Below are positions 11,828 to 22,980 of a stretch of 64,000 nucleotides of DNA, in pieces. A program made the translations under genes and the position numbers. The first letter of the stretch is position 1; each line of letters starts with the position of its first letter. Where the stretch lies: positions 62,001-126,000 of the forward strand of contig MU404072.1 in NCBI GenBank assembly GCA_022695795.1. Reading direction: 5' to 3'. Source of the DNA: Biscogniauxia marginata (Eukaryota; Ascomycota; Sordariomycetes; Xylariales; Xylariaceae). The notes below the pieces were generated by a model. The model did no database searches, was not told where the DNA came from, and worked only from the letters and a program-made list of their open reading frames with translations.

Positions 11828-13343
11828 CTAAAATGTCAAGGTCTGTACGAGCGCCATCCAATGGTGGCCAAAACCTACGCATAAGCAGTTCCAAGCACAT
11901 TGGTGCCGATGATTCGCTGGCTGCTGGCCATCGTATAAAACGCTCGTGTACTCTCGACAAGGACCTGGATTGACAAACTGGCGTGCTTCATCATCCGCAA
12001 GTCTAGGTTGAAAGGTGCGGAGTTCCTGTCTAGGATCAGCTTCAAAAATGGTCGACACAGAATGACTTGCGAGCCCCAGTACTTCGCCCGAAAGCGTGCC
12101 GAGATAATGTCGGCGGCGGGAAGATCGTTATCGATCCATCTGTAGTATCCAGGTACCCAGCAGTCTCTGAAATCTTAGAGCGCTGCTTGGATCCAATTAA
12201 TACTATTTTCCGTCTCTTCCATATGTCTTATTTCGCTATTGTCTGGGCTGTAAAGTAAAGTATAACCTGGTGTATTCGCTGCCGGAGGTACAGCTGAGCC
12301 AGGTAGCTCAAGACCATATATTCAGGGAATCCATGACTGAAGGCAAATTGGACGTTCGGATATGGCATTTGCGATTCCTAGCGCAGGATGCCTGGCTGGG
12401 GGAGCGGCAATTCGGCCAAGATATCACTGTACGAGAAGTGAGTGGTGGTTAGAGGCTTCTGCGGATCAAAACTCGCCACTTTTCTAGTTGCAGGTACGTT
12501 CAAAAGGCAAGCACCAGTTCATTATCACTTTCTAAATCTCTAGCATCAGCTTAAATTACAAAGAGGCCGAGGCTACCGTGTTTAGTTAGTCGGATGTTTT
12601 AATAAATGACGGTACTGTCATCATATAACAACCTGTAGCGTCCGGCTTGCTAGAGAAATGTAAGACAACCCCCTTAGAACGCAACCAAGCTGTTCGTAAT
12701 AAAAAAACCAGCGAGTATTTGCACGTAAACATGCTTCAAGGTCTGTTTCCTAACATGATTATTAATGGTATCAGACACAGATAAAATAGTCGAGACCAGG
12801 AATCACATCCAGATTTCGTTTGTACGAATGTGAGTTTTTGACTATCAGAACAGGAGCCGGCGGGAAAGAACCTCGGCTCGTGAGGACTTGTTCGGTTTAT
12901 TGGGGTGAAGGTAGGCCGTACGATCGAGGAAATGGATGGAGGTGAGAACCTTGCTTAAACGACATGGTTGCGCTATTTAAGACTGATGGACTATTGCGGG
13001 GCTGGACTTCTGTATAGTGTATAACGTCTGGGATCTTATTTATTTATATATATCCCAGATCTCCCCGAGTGCGAGGACCGGGAAAACATGCGTATTGTGT
13101 GGGCTGACTGGTGAATCTGGCATTGTTGCGTTGCGTGGGGTTTGGCAAGACATCAAGAAATGTCGTGACCATGGCATCGGGCTCCTTTGGAATGATGGGA
13201 TGATACATGTTGAGGATGTTGTCCTTAAAGCTCTGCACAAATCTCAACACTTTAATCAGGTCTTACTTAATCAGGGCTGCTGTCGACGTAAAACACGGCT
13301 CTTTTGCAAGTCGAATTGCCAATTTGGCCCCGGGTCTCCCTCG
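11828..13343 (-). pseudogene. relic of a Zn2Cys6-type fungal transcription factor
   Basis: Minus-strand translation in changing frames recovers, in the expected order, blocks typical of the middle and C-terminal parts of fungal Zn2Cys6 regulators. These are VLRFVQSFKDNILNMYHPII (13.1-13.25 kb), SYSDILAELPLPQPGIL, MPYPNVQFAFSHGF and EYMVLSYLAQLYLRQRIHQV (12.3-12.45 kb), SINWIQAALRFQRLLG (12.15-12.2 kb) and RIIGTNVLGTAYA (11.85-11.9 kb). Stops and frame changes separate them, and no Cys6 DNA-binding cluster is visible upstream, where the sequence turns AT-rich. The assignment rests on recalled block similarity, not on a search. No intact product can be expected. Confidence 0.5.
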
Positions 13344-13940
13344 TAGGCATAGGAAACAAGGCACCCGCGTACTCTATCTCAACATCGGACATCTTTTGAT
13401 CCAACCTTTCGTCCCTTTTAAACACCTGAAGTATTCCCCGTAATTAATCCTGCCCTATGGGAAACTCGTCGATACAGTGGATTTCCTCGGCTTGTAATAA
13501 GTGCCAAACCATCGAATCACTTTTTAACGTAAATTATTATAACGATTTTAGTTTATCTATACTTGGTTTGTCAAATCACATATCATTATTATTATAACTT
13601 ATATACACTTTATTAATTTATATTTAAACATTTTTAAAATATTATATTAATAATTATCACGGCTAAACTTAATAACGTTTAATAAAATAATAAATAACGA
13701 CCTCGTTATTATATTTACCACTAAATAATAAAGTTTATATAAAGCTTAAAATGTATTTAGCTGTTAAAATGGCCTTGGTAACTATTTTAGATTTTCCTTC
13801 TTTTTTACCTTTAATATTTTTGTTAATAAACTAGGAAATTAAATATAATTAATTTAGTTTTTTTTTAATTTAATTTAAATTATATAAATAATATAAATAT
13901 ATATAAAATATAATATTAACATATTATATAAATAAATAAA

Positions 13941-14190
13941 TCATATAAGCAAATAAGTTAATTTAAGTTTTTATATAAAATTTGATTTTTTAAATCTAAA
14001 TAACTTAATCGAAAAAAAAACCGAAAAAATTTAAAATTATTTGATTTTTACTTTTAATTAAATTAAATTATTTCGATATTAAAAAAAAAGTCTAATTTTT
14101 TTTCGGTTTTTTTTTCGATTAAGTTATTTAGATTTAAAAAAAAATCGAATTTTATATAAAAATTAAATTAGTTTACTCATTTAATATACC
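13941..14190. mobile_element. palindromic MITE-like element A
   Basis: The arms are near-perfect inverted copies. The left arm carries TAAATCTAAATAACTTAATC followed by GAAAAAAAAACCG, and the right arm carries CGG plus a T run, then GATTAAGTTATTTAGATTTA. The arms extend for roughly 100 bases each, leaving a short centre. The outer ends (ATATAAGCAAATAAG and its inverse) resemble those of the elements at 14440-14866 and 46781-55018, suggesting one family. No ORF is present, so it would be non-autonomous. Confidence 0.6.
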
Positions 14191-14950
14191 TTATAAGTAA
14201 GTAAGCTATATAAATAAATAAGTTAATTTTTATAATTTTCGTAGTTTTAATTATTAAAAAACATTTACGTAATATTAAAATTAATTAATTTATTACATTT
14301 TTCGAGTTAAAACCCTTTAAAATTAAAATTAAAACTTAATAATAAATAAAATTAATTATAACTCTTTGAAATTTAAATTATTAAATATATTTTTATTCGC
14401 TATATAAATATGTATATTATAACTAATTTAATTATATAATATGTCTTATAAGCAAGTAAGCCACTTAATTTCTCATATAATATCGACTTTTTTAAAAATT
14501 TATAACATTACGCGTAAAAATCGTAAAAGTCTCGGGCCTTTTTCATTAATTATATAATTATAAAGTTTAACTAAAAATAAAATTGAAAAAATTAATATTA
14601 AGAAACGCGAAAAAAAACGCGTAAAAACTAAAATTAAAATAAAACGTATAAACCTTTTTACGTATTTCTTTATATATTTCACTTTTTATTTTTTTGATTT
14701 TTATTTTAATTAAACTATATAATTATATAATTAAAAAAAAGGTCCGAGATTTTTACGATTTTTACGATTTTTACGTGTAAAGTTATAAATTTTCGAAAAA
14801 GTCGATTTTATATAAGAAATTATTTCGTTTACAAGCCTGTTTCATTTACTCGCTTATATAATACGTTATATAAATATTTTTTAATAATTAAAACTATAAA
14901 AATTATAAAAACTAACTTACTTATTTATATAACTTATTTACTTATAAAAC
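14190..14950. mobile_element. outer inverted-repeat element B hosting element C
   Basis: Left sequence 14191-14275 (TATAAATAAATAAGTTAATT, then AGTTTTAATTATTAAAAAAC) is matched in inverse at 14870-14950 (TTTTTTAATAATTAAAACT, then AACTTACTTATTTATATAAC). The stretch between holds element C, so B appears to have been split by C. The boundaries are approximate because the arms run into AT-rich flanks. Confidence 0.45.
14440..14866. mobile_element. palindromic MITE-like element C
   Basis: Long terminal inverted repeats of roughly 180 bases. The left arm includes TTATAACATTACGCGTAAAA and CTAAAAATAAAATTGAAAAA; the right arm includes the inverse with TTTTTACGTGTAAAGTTATA and ATTTTCGAAAAAGTCGATTT. The unique centre holds GAAACGCGAAAAAAAACGCG. 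A closely related copy with the same arms and centre lies at 46781-47189. No ORF is present. The motif GATTTTTAC is tandemly repeated three times near 14750-14777. Confidence 0.65.
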
Positions 14951-14971
14951 ATATTATAAATATTTATTATT

Positions 14972-15146
14972 TGATGCGGGCCCACAGGGGTCCTTCAGAC
15001 TCATATGGGGGGCCCTAGCCCTAGATAGCCTAGATAAGGGAGATAAAGGTTTATATATAGAGCTTGCAAGCTTACGGCTTGCAAGGTTCCTCCTTTCTCG
15101 ATATAATTTACTATTATTCACACATACCCTATATATACATGCATCA
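14972..15146. mobile_element. 175-bp solo LTR with TTATT target duplication
   Basis: A GC-richer block inside the AT island starts TGATGC and ends GCATCA, so it has TG...CA ends and 6-bp terminal inverted repeats. It is flanked by identical 5-bp direct repeats TTATT (14967-14971 and 15147-15151). A TATA-like TTTATATATAG lies at 15050-15060. These are the marks of a solo long terminal repeat. It shows none of the C-to-T loss of its surroundings, so it inserted later or escaped RIP. Strand is not decided. Confidence 0.8.
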
Positions 15147-15189
15147 TTATTAATTCTTTATTTAATTTTAAAGGGTTTAACTAGAAAAT

Positions 15190-15304
15190 ATAATTAAATA
15201 CTTAATATAAAAAGGTTTTTTATAAGTTAAAAATTATATAAATAATATAAAATTATAAAAAAACCTTTATAATTTTATATTAATAATTATAAGTATTTAA
15301 TTAA
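15190..15304. repeat. AT-rich hairpin
   Basis: The left arm AATTAAATACTTAATATAAA plus AAGGTTTTTTATAA is repeated in inverse at the right (TTATAAAAAAACCTTTATA, then AAGTATTTAATTA), with a loop of about 20-30 bases. It could be a very short MITE or the end of an older inverted-repeat element. Confidence 0.4.
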
Positions 15305-15450
15305 ACTACCTTTTTATTAAAAGGATAATTTATATAAGTACTTATCGTTATATGTAATTAATAACGTCGTTTTTACCACATTTTTTAATTTAAGCTTTTA
15401 AGAAGAGTGTTTAAGCGCTAGTAACTAACAAATAATTACTAGTGAATATA

Positions 15451-17466
15451 GGTATATAATAATAGAAAAAACTCATAGACGGCCGTGAATATTGGTTAGT
15501 GAGTATCTACTAAGCCATTAACCTCGTATCATGGAATGTATAGGTGACGACGAATCCTGCCTATCGTCGACTCCCTTTACCATCCTTTATTTATTGGCTT
15601 TTCATACCTATACAGTTATCTACACAATTGCATTATTGTCTTGAAGTTGGAGCCGGTATGAAATGGCGGCCGACTAAAAGTGTGGCTCTAGTTAGGGTGT
15701 CCAAGTCGACACAGTGAGAAGCAAATTGCGAGAAGCTAATAATGTAGTGACTGAACATATATAAAAGTTGTTCCTCTGGTTCTAAATGTCTAGTGGCCTG
15801 TATAGACTTTGTGATTCCAAGCTGGGGTTAGGCTTGTGAACTTTAAAGTCATCAACAAGGCTATATGTGAAACATTTTGAATGTTGTATCATCATCATGA
15901 TAGGTCGGAAAACAAGCGTTTTAGATCCATGTTTGCCATTCTCTAGACTGTTGGAATAAGAACTAGGCGTCAAGGATGTGTAAGTTTCCTGTGTTAACAC
16001 AGGAATGGCATGGCGGATATATTTCAAGGGTAACGCCACTATTTCACTAAATAAAACCATTGAAAGCTACTATAGCGATAGTCGTGAGGGTCTAGAGGAA
16101 TATATATGAAATTTTTCGATGAGCAAAACGGAAGGCCTCCGACCATTGGGTTAAGATCTGTTAAGTGACGCGGTGATGCAAGTAGTATTAAGACGGACCT
16201 ATTATTATTATTATTCTGCAGAAGGTCCTGGCTGGTTACGTATTTGTGGCCAGCCAAATAACTTCGCGCCACTTATGGTTCACAAAGGTTGATTTTCGTC
16301 TGATTTTCAATTGGATTTTGAATACCGAGGAACTATGCGTTTTATATTCGAGTCCGCATCTACGGGTAATATCACACCCTCTTTCGTGAAAATCACAGAA
16401 AAAGCTTTTCAAGTGTGCGCTCAAATCCACGTGTTAGAGTATAACTGGTCGTACCAGACAGCCAGGAATGTAGTGGTCATTGGAGGCCTTCACACTTTCA
16501 AGCGTGGCAAGTCGATTTCCAATGCACCAGGGATTAGACATACAAGCTACGGCAGGGGTTATCTATCAAAAGGCTGCTGATTGGATAACAAAATGTTGTT
16601 GGTTGCTAGCTGCATATAATGTGACCATCCGTGGATTGAACGGAGCAGTATGCCATATACGACATGTAAAATCAGTTGAATTTCGGTCCAGACAGGCCCT
16701 CCTAGCTTTTTCCTCTCATATTATTTGTTTACGAGCCTATCTGCAGTTCTGTTCTTTCACCCTACTCGTTGAAAAAGCCTGTTGATCTCTAAGCGCCGCG
16801 GTGACCTGCAAGTCCTGAGTCGTAACTCCGAGAACAAGGCACATTGCCCTGAAACAAACATAGCCAGGCCATATATGGTACTGCCCCTGATATTATCGGA
16901 AGAAGGATCGACTTGAGTCCTACATAACGACCTCTAGGCAGGCAACCTTCATGCGTCAAATTCAATGTGGAAGTAGGTACATAGTTTTGGTACTGTGATA
17001 CACAATCATGATACCAACCACCCAGTTGGAGACCTCCTCAAGATGGGCTACGCATGTCAAGTGGACAAGGTTCCCTGCAGGAATCGTACGTTCTATGAGT
17101 AATAGAGAGCTGCGACCGTTGAAAAGCGTCTAGGTCCCGTCTCAGATGGCTTCTGCTCCCATCCTTATATTTCTACGTTGATGGGCTTGGTATATATGTA
17201 TATATATATCTCTCGAAAGAATATTAGCCGATCGGGCCGTCATTAGTATAAAGAAACTGCGCCACTCGGCACATTGCCACCTTGAATATCGGGTGACAGA
17301 GGTATAACAACCCAACCGATTCGTTCCTTGTCATATTTCCTTATATCTATGTTTTTCTTCTCGTTCAAATTACCTTAACCGAGATACTTATAAATATTCA
17401 TAGAGTTGATTTTAGCTTATACTTTGATATTGTCGCCCTTTCGTTCTACTACTAGCAGTTTGGGAC
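15451..17466. other. intergenic, no gene recognised
   Basis: Normal composition and several unrelated small frames (for example plus 16311-16785, minus 15782-16060) without domains. An (ATT)n microsatellite lies at 16200-16214 and an AT-only stretch TATATATGTATATATATATC near 17190-17210. The last part contains the promoter and leader of the gene starting at 17467. Confidence 0.45.
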
Positions 17467-19203
17467 ATGGCATCTGTCACTGCCCACGCACCTAACGCTG
17501 GCCTTGCTGAGGGTCTTAGCACCAAGACTATTGCTAGTCTCCGCGGAATTATCAGCAATAGACTGAGGAATGAAGACCTAAGAGTGATAAGGCAATTTCG
17601 GGATAACTCGCTGCAACTGATGGACCATGATTCTGACATTGCCCGGATCTGCCGCCAACAGCAACAGCTTTTCTGGGAACGCACATGGCATGACCACTTG
17701 CACATACTCCGGCGCGAACTACCAAATGCCTTGAACGAGATACTTGATACCCTTGAAGAAGAATTCGGGGGCCGTCGAGAGTCTACCCCTCTTCGACCAG
17801 AACAGAAGCGACAGAGTTCCGCACCATTGACACCACAATCTGCTTCGAAGGAGTATGCTTTCGAGGTGACCGTCGCAAATGGCGTTTCAAAAGCACCGAT
17901 CACTCCCACCGAAGGCGTTGGTCTTGCAACGGGTGGTAGAAGTCCGGAGTCAGCCACCCTGCCTAGAATAAACCAATCGGAGGTGAATGGGCATCAACAG
18001 CGGCGAGTATCGACCACGAGCTTCACGGAGGCCGGAAGCCCTGAGGTACCATCTCCGGTTCTGCCATCTAACAAACGATCTTTTGACCATGAAGAGAACT
18101 CCAAAGAGTCCAATAAGCGGGCAAAGAACAACCAACAGGTAAGTATGCAACGAAGCGCACTTATGTACTCCCAGACTGGACTAACCAGAATATTCTAGGA
18201 TTATTCGCTGGAGAAACGTCTGTTGACTCTGGCACAATTAAAGGGGGACGAATGTATCTTCAGATACAGGAACTGCGAGGGTTTCTATGTCCTACGCTGT
18301 GTCCGAGATAGGTGCAAGAAGGCGTTTGGACGAGACATGGTATATTTCCAATCGAACCCCTTCAAGTGGGATAGAGCTATGGCGCATTTCAGTCTCTACG
18401 GACACGGCGCCAAAGAAACTGAAAAAATATTCCACAAATATGCCTGGCGAGGTGAGTGAACCACTGCCCCTCCCCTCCACCTCCCTTTCGTGTTCGGAAT
18501 GTGGACGATGGGCGCTGACGTCTGATAAAACAGTTACCGATGCAACAGAGGAGCGTAAGTTACTTAGATAAATATCTACTAATTCCCCGACAGTGCTGAC
18601 ATTTCCTCACTAGGTAACCTTGAGGGTCTAACGGGTAACCGACCGGCCCCTCCTCCCAAGGCCCACCAGTCGCCAGACGCCCTCACTTCGCCCCCAAAGA
18701 GCCCTGTGACAACTCGCGACAAGGGCAAGGGACCGGAGAAACTAATTAATGACTTTGTTCGGAAGACTATGTCTAAGAATGGAGCGTCTACTTCTGGACC
18801 GTCTAAATCTGGACCCCCTATGTCTATACCGTCTAGCGAACAACTGCCAAGCAGGTCACCCTCTACTGCACGTAAGGACCCAAATGAGAAACAGCATCCA
18901 CAACAGCGGGACAAGCAGCGTGAAGAGCAACCCAAGAACGGCAACGGAGGAGGACGGAGCGGCAGTGAAGCCGCCACCAACGTCGTGCCCAAAGAAAAAA
19001 GCACGAACGGAGACAAACCCAACGATTCTGTCACGGTGGCAGTGCTGCCGCCGGGATCGTCCGTTCCGGATTCTGTATCCTACGAGATAAGTGAGGAAGA
19101 GGACGAGGAGTTCCCGTCCACTGAGAAGCTCTTCAACTTGCGCCGGCGGAAGGATCTCTCGTACGAGGACGTGCCCCTTGCCGCCGATGAGTTTCTTAAC
19201 TAA
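17467..19203 (+). CDS. conserved-type fungal protein of unknown function, 511 aa
   Basis: Exons 17467-18138, 18199-18451, 18534-18554 and 18614-19203 form one frame of 511 residues with GT/AG introns of 59-82 nt; the third exon is only 21 nt. The N-terminal region (about 25-100) is predicted helical with a Gln run ICRQQQQLFWERTWHDHLH. A Ser/Pro/Thr-rich linker follows and ends in a basic stretch KRAKNNQQ that could be a nuclear signal. The central folded part (about 225-310) has Cys/His positions in FRYRNCEGFYVLRC..RCKK and AMAHFSLYGHG, which might bind a metal. The tail is low complexity, then acidic (EISEEEDEEF), ending LSYEDVPLAADEFLN. A nuclear regulatory or chromatin role is plausible but inferred. 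I do not recognise the family. Confidence 0.75.
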
Positions 19204-19734
19204 TTGGCTTACGTGAAGAGTCTCCCCTGCCTGGGTGGCGCTACGGGCTATAACTATGTTCTGTTGATTCCTGGTGGTCTAAATTTCCGTAGTTAGGTAT
19301 CTACCGAAGATGCGAATGCACTTGTGTAAGTAGGGTCGAATTGGTTGAGAGATTGAAAAGTAGGATAGTGATCAGAGGAATAGATAAATAGATTAGGTAG
19401 CTTAATCTACGAGTATCAAAGCCTGAGTAGCCACAACTACTGTTTCGCTCCTTGTAACACTCCGCCCGTTGCCTCGCAAAAGAAAAAGAACTTGGCCCCG
19501 AATCTCACCCAGGACTTTCATAGTCTAGCGGGTCCATCTCTCAATGTATTCTCTTTAGCCCCATATTCTCCTAGTCGTGGCAGTCCCCGTAGGCGGCAGG
19601 CTAGGGTCCCAGGGGAAGCCATGGGTATTGCTAGAGCTGTCAAAGTCTGGATCCGTCACGGTGTGGGAAACCCGAGGGAAGTGCAACATTCCGACGGCTT
19701 CGAGGAGAGTCTTGGGGTGGCTCAGTCGGTCGAG
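19204..19734. other. 3' region of the 511-aa gene and unassigned sequence
   Basis: Starts with the likely 3' untranslated region. The frame on the plus strand at 19492-19779 has no domain and overlaps the possible end of the F-box relic on the other strand. Confidence 0.35.
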
Positions 19735-21125
19735 CTAGTGCCCGTACAGTACTGCGAGCGCGGACTTTTCGTTGCTTGAGTGGTGCGTCTCATCACCAGT
19801 CGCATGAACAATGACCAGTTGCCGCCCTCGGTTCGTGACGAGCCGGAGTCTGTCCGGTAAGTAATTCACGTACAAATACGGTTTAGATACTAGTGATGCG
19901 TTCGTCGCCCGCGCCACCGATGGCCATGTGCTTCACGGCAAGATGTCGGGGTCCGATAGGACGAGTCTTGCCATTGGCATACTTGCGCTTGAACCCGCCA
20001 AACCAGATGTCGGCCGATATAGTGCGCAGATCCGATAGCTCATCTTCCGATGTGCTGTGCACGAGGGCTTATATCGCATTGACATCCCAGGGCCAGTGTC
20101 GGCTCTTGTGCATCAAAATCGAGAGTGCTGGTGACGGTAGTTCATTCTTCCAAAAGTAACCCAATATTTGCGCGCTGTACTTATGGCCAATTTGATCGAT
20201 TATGCGCTCTGTGGCGTGGGGAGCCTTCGAACTCGACCGCTCAATGAGTGCCAGCTTTGACAGAACCCCCTCTTTAGACCAGTTGCCGATGAATCCCACG
20301 ATGAACTGCCCATCAGATGGGCGGATGAGCCGTTTATCCCCGTCCGTATTCCCTAGTTGTAAGGATCCCGCTTTGCGAACAAGCCTTTGGGCCCAACAAC
20401 GCTCCGAATACCTGCACATTTTTAGCACCTTGGCCGCATTCTTCACTAGTCATGATGACACCGGTCAACCATTAATCTTCTGTGATCAGGACATTGTGGC
20501 TTCTCGAGAATGACTCTCTTGTCCGATGTTGCTCGGGTTAGTTGCCCAATTAAAAATCGACTTGGACATCAAATCCCGCTAGATTACTCGCCTCAGTCCA
20601 GTGAATTAAGAGTCTAGTTTGTATATCGACTACGCTTTCAGATGCTTTAGTACACTGATCTGGGCTGATTCGGTTTTAATGGGATCGGGGATAGTAAGAC
20701 GCCATGGCGCAGTTGATGTCCCTGATTCTAGGATCCAGGTCTCATTATCCTTGTATATAGTAGCCTTCTTCGTCTTGCTGGCAAGGTATGGCTCAGAAAT
20801 CTGTCTAGAGATCTCCCAGATCCTGAATCTGTTGATTAGGCCGCGGATCGTGTTCTGGAACGGTGGCTGGATCGCGCGGAGGAGATCACCATAGACTTGG
20901 GCCCAGTCTATAGTGCCTGCAGCCTCTTCGTTATCAAGGTCTGGTTTGCCATAGAGCCATGGCATATGGCCCCGGATCCGAGCCCTCCAGAACGAATTGT
21001 CCAGGAAGACGCGAGGCACTATTCTAGAAGCACATCTGAAATAGACCACAATTGAAATATCTAAGTTGGCAATGCTTCAAAATCCTCTGGGCCCCAGTTA
21101 GAGCTGGAATACTTCTTCTGATGCT
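19735..21125 (-). pseudogene. relic of a fungal F-box-family protein
   Basis: Minus-strand frames recover pieces of a typical fungal F-box protein in order: WGPEDFEALPT near 21.1 kb (start of an F-box), CASRIVPRVFLDNSFWRARI and DWAQVYGDLLRAIQ (21049-20630), PSDGQFIVGFIGNWSKEG (20446-20069), RTISADIWFGGFKR and GAGDERIT (about 20.02-19.9 kb) and DRLRLVTNRGRQLVI (19917-19735). The middle of the F-box helix bundle is missing and stops or frame changes split the rest. Intact members act as substrate adaptors of SCF ubiquitin ligases. Recognition is from remembered family patterns. An unusual exon structure is a less likely explanation. Confidence 0.5.
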
Positions 21126-21672
21126 TAGATATGGTCCCATGATATAGGTTTAGGGCTATAGAAAAGTCCGGCGGCAGAATGACTTCAAAGTCTCGTAATC
21201 AGTAATTCTGCCTATGTATATCCCAGCCCTAGAATTAGTATACATTTGCGTACTACGTGACTGACAATGTAGCGAGTAAGCCATACTTGTTCGGATACGA
21301 GCTCTCGAGATTTTCTCCAACAATTTTGATATCGGCCGGCCAAAAATTGTCCTCTAATGATCCAGGAGCATTGTTTCCTCTGAAGATATCGGTAGGTATG
21401 GGTACGCATCTTATCTAAAATGTGGTTGTATAGGGCACAATATTAAAAATCTCATCCCCATCAGTCGGTTTGAGTGCTTCGTTGTACAACTCCTTTTTAA
21501 CTTTCTCATTATTACTTTCACATACGACTTCTTCGTTGCCATCCTGCCCATAGAAGCATACCGACAGATAAAGACCAAAGCGCTGTAACAGCTCAATCTC
21601 TTTTTTTTTTCTTTTGCACAATCTTGAAATTGAACATCATAATTATCCTTGACTCCTCGTACTTGCATCATA

Positions 21673-22357
21673 TCATGTCATAATGTTTCCCTTCATCTTC
21701 TTGGCCGCCCATTCTCGAATCGCGGATGCAGAAACATCTTTGGCGGCCACCTGGGTAGACAGCCATATCAGTCATTACTTTGCCGATTAATCCCATCACT
21801 TATGGCTTGTATTTGCTCCCTAATAGAAAGTGACTACTCCATTCACGCATATAAGTAGGGTAGGACCTACCCAGGAGCTTGGCCACAAGGCGCCCGTCTT
21901 TGGATCGCGACCCTCCCATTCGACAAGGTAGACGAGACTACTTGCCCTGCGGGCTTCGTGGGTGACCTCCTTGACACGGTACCAGCCCTTTCGCCGCAAC
22001 GGGATGCCATTTGGGAATTCCTTCCCCTTGCATCCGTTCTCATCTACTGTATCATCGTCATCGTTGTTGACGCTACTATCTTCCATCGCATGACTTGGAG
22101 CAGTTGAGGCGGCAATGATCGATGCGGCCTCAGGTTTTCTTGTTGTCTGGCGTATTTGCTGCGTAGGCTTGGCTGGCGACGACGAAGACGGTATTTGACT
22201 AGACGGTATTGCGTTGGAAGTATGCGGGGATGGAGTCGTATCTAGCGTGTATGCCGCAGTGCTTGACTGGAAAGATCTCTGCGACGAAGGCAACTGAGCA
22301 GAGCTGGGGCAGGCCGTTCATGCGATGGAATGTTTTTATTCTCCGCTTGGGAGCCAT
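21673..22357 (-). CDS. chromodomain protein, start uncertain
   Basis: The exon from about 22293 to 21871 and the exon 21750-21673, joined by a 120-nt intron (GTAGGT...CCCAG), encode a Ser/Thr/Pro-rich N-terminal part, an acidic stretch NNDDDDTVDENG and a chromodomain: GWYRVKEVTHEARRASSLVY, then LVEWEGRDPKTGALWPSSW, and after the splice VAAKDVSASAIREWAAKK. The aromatic pattern Y...W...W fits a chromo fold that reads methylated histone tails. The long open frame has no ATG. MAPKRRIKTF at 22357 is in another frame and no donor joins them, so the 5' end is either mutated or uses an unseen exon. The protein is small and ends soon after the domain. Nuclear location is inferred. Confidence 0.6.
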
Positions 22358-22980
22358 GGCGATGGTGACGGTGGTGTTAAAGGCAGCCAGTGTACACCTA
22401 AGGCCTAGAGGTGGTTTGGGTAGTGAGGTTTTTAGGTCGGGATAATACGTACAAATATGTTGATCGCATAAGAGGTATGAGGCTAGATTAGATCAAATCG
22501 ATTCAGATAGTTGCAAAAAAGGGGGTAGCTAACGTTTCGGGTCGGAATTGAAGTATGATATAGGTGAGCATCGTTTACCCCCTAAACCTTGTCGTTAGGG
22601 GAAGTTGCATAGTCGCCGGCATAGTCGTCAGCAGGCGTCAAAGACAAGTCGGGATCATTTTATATCGCGTTGTTTGAAGAGCAATTAAGAGAATATTGAC
22701 ATTTATCGTTGAACTCCGCATAGCCGACCATCATCAAATGAGGGTATCCTCGAGGTCTGACGGTAGCCCTTATGTCTTCTTACCTCGTCCTACTCCATGC
22801 CGATGCACCTTGTGAATAAACGCAGTCTCGAAGACCTCGTGCCAAGCAGTTACCTCCTGGAATCCATAACACGCCCTTTTCTGTCAACTCGTACAGATTC
22901 TCTTGACATTAATCCATCCCATCTTTTGCCTCTAAAGCATCCCATTACTTCGTTCCTTGCCCGTACCTACACGACGACGC
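22358..22980. other. intergenic gap
   Basis: Between the chromodomain gene and the EB1 3' end. I see no ORF with coding character, only the presumed promoter of the first gene and the terminator region of the second. Confidence 0.4.

Larger units (their letters stand above)
13450..15450. repeat. AT-rich island of nested inverted-repeat elements
   Basis: About 2 kb of nearly pure A/T sequence with stops in all frames, bounded by ordinary sequence on both sides. It contains at least three inverted-repeat units (13941-14190, 14190-14950, 14440-14866), a further hairpin (15190-15304) and one sharply GC-richer solo LTR (14972-15146). The composition fits RIP-mutated repeats; that cause is inferred, not measured. 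Confidence 0.7.

Noticed and set aside
14500..14682. 60-codon hydrophobic frame in the AT-rich island
   Set aside because: It lies within the inverted-repeat element and reflects A/T codons (Phe, Ile, Leu), not a gene.
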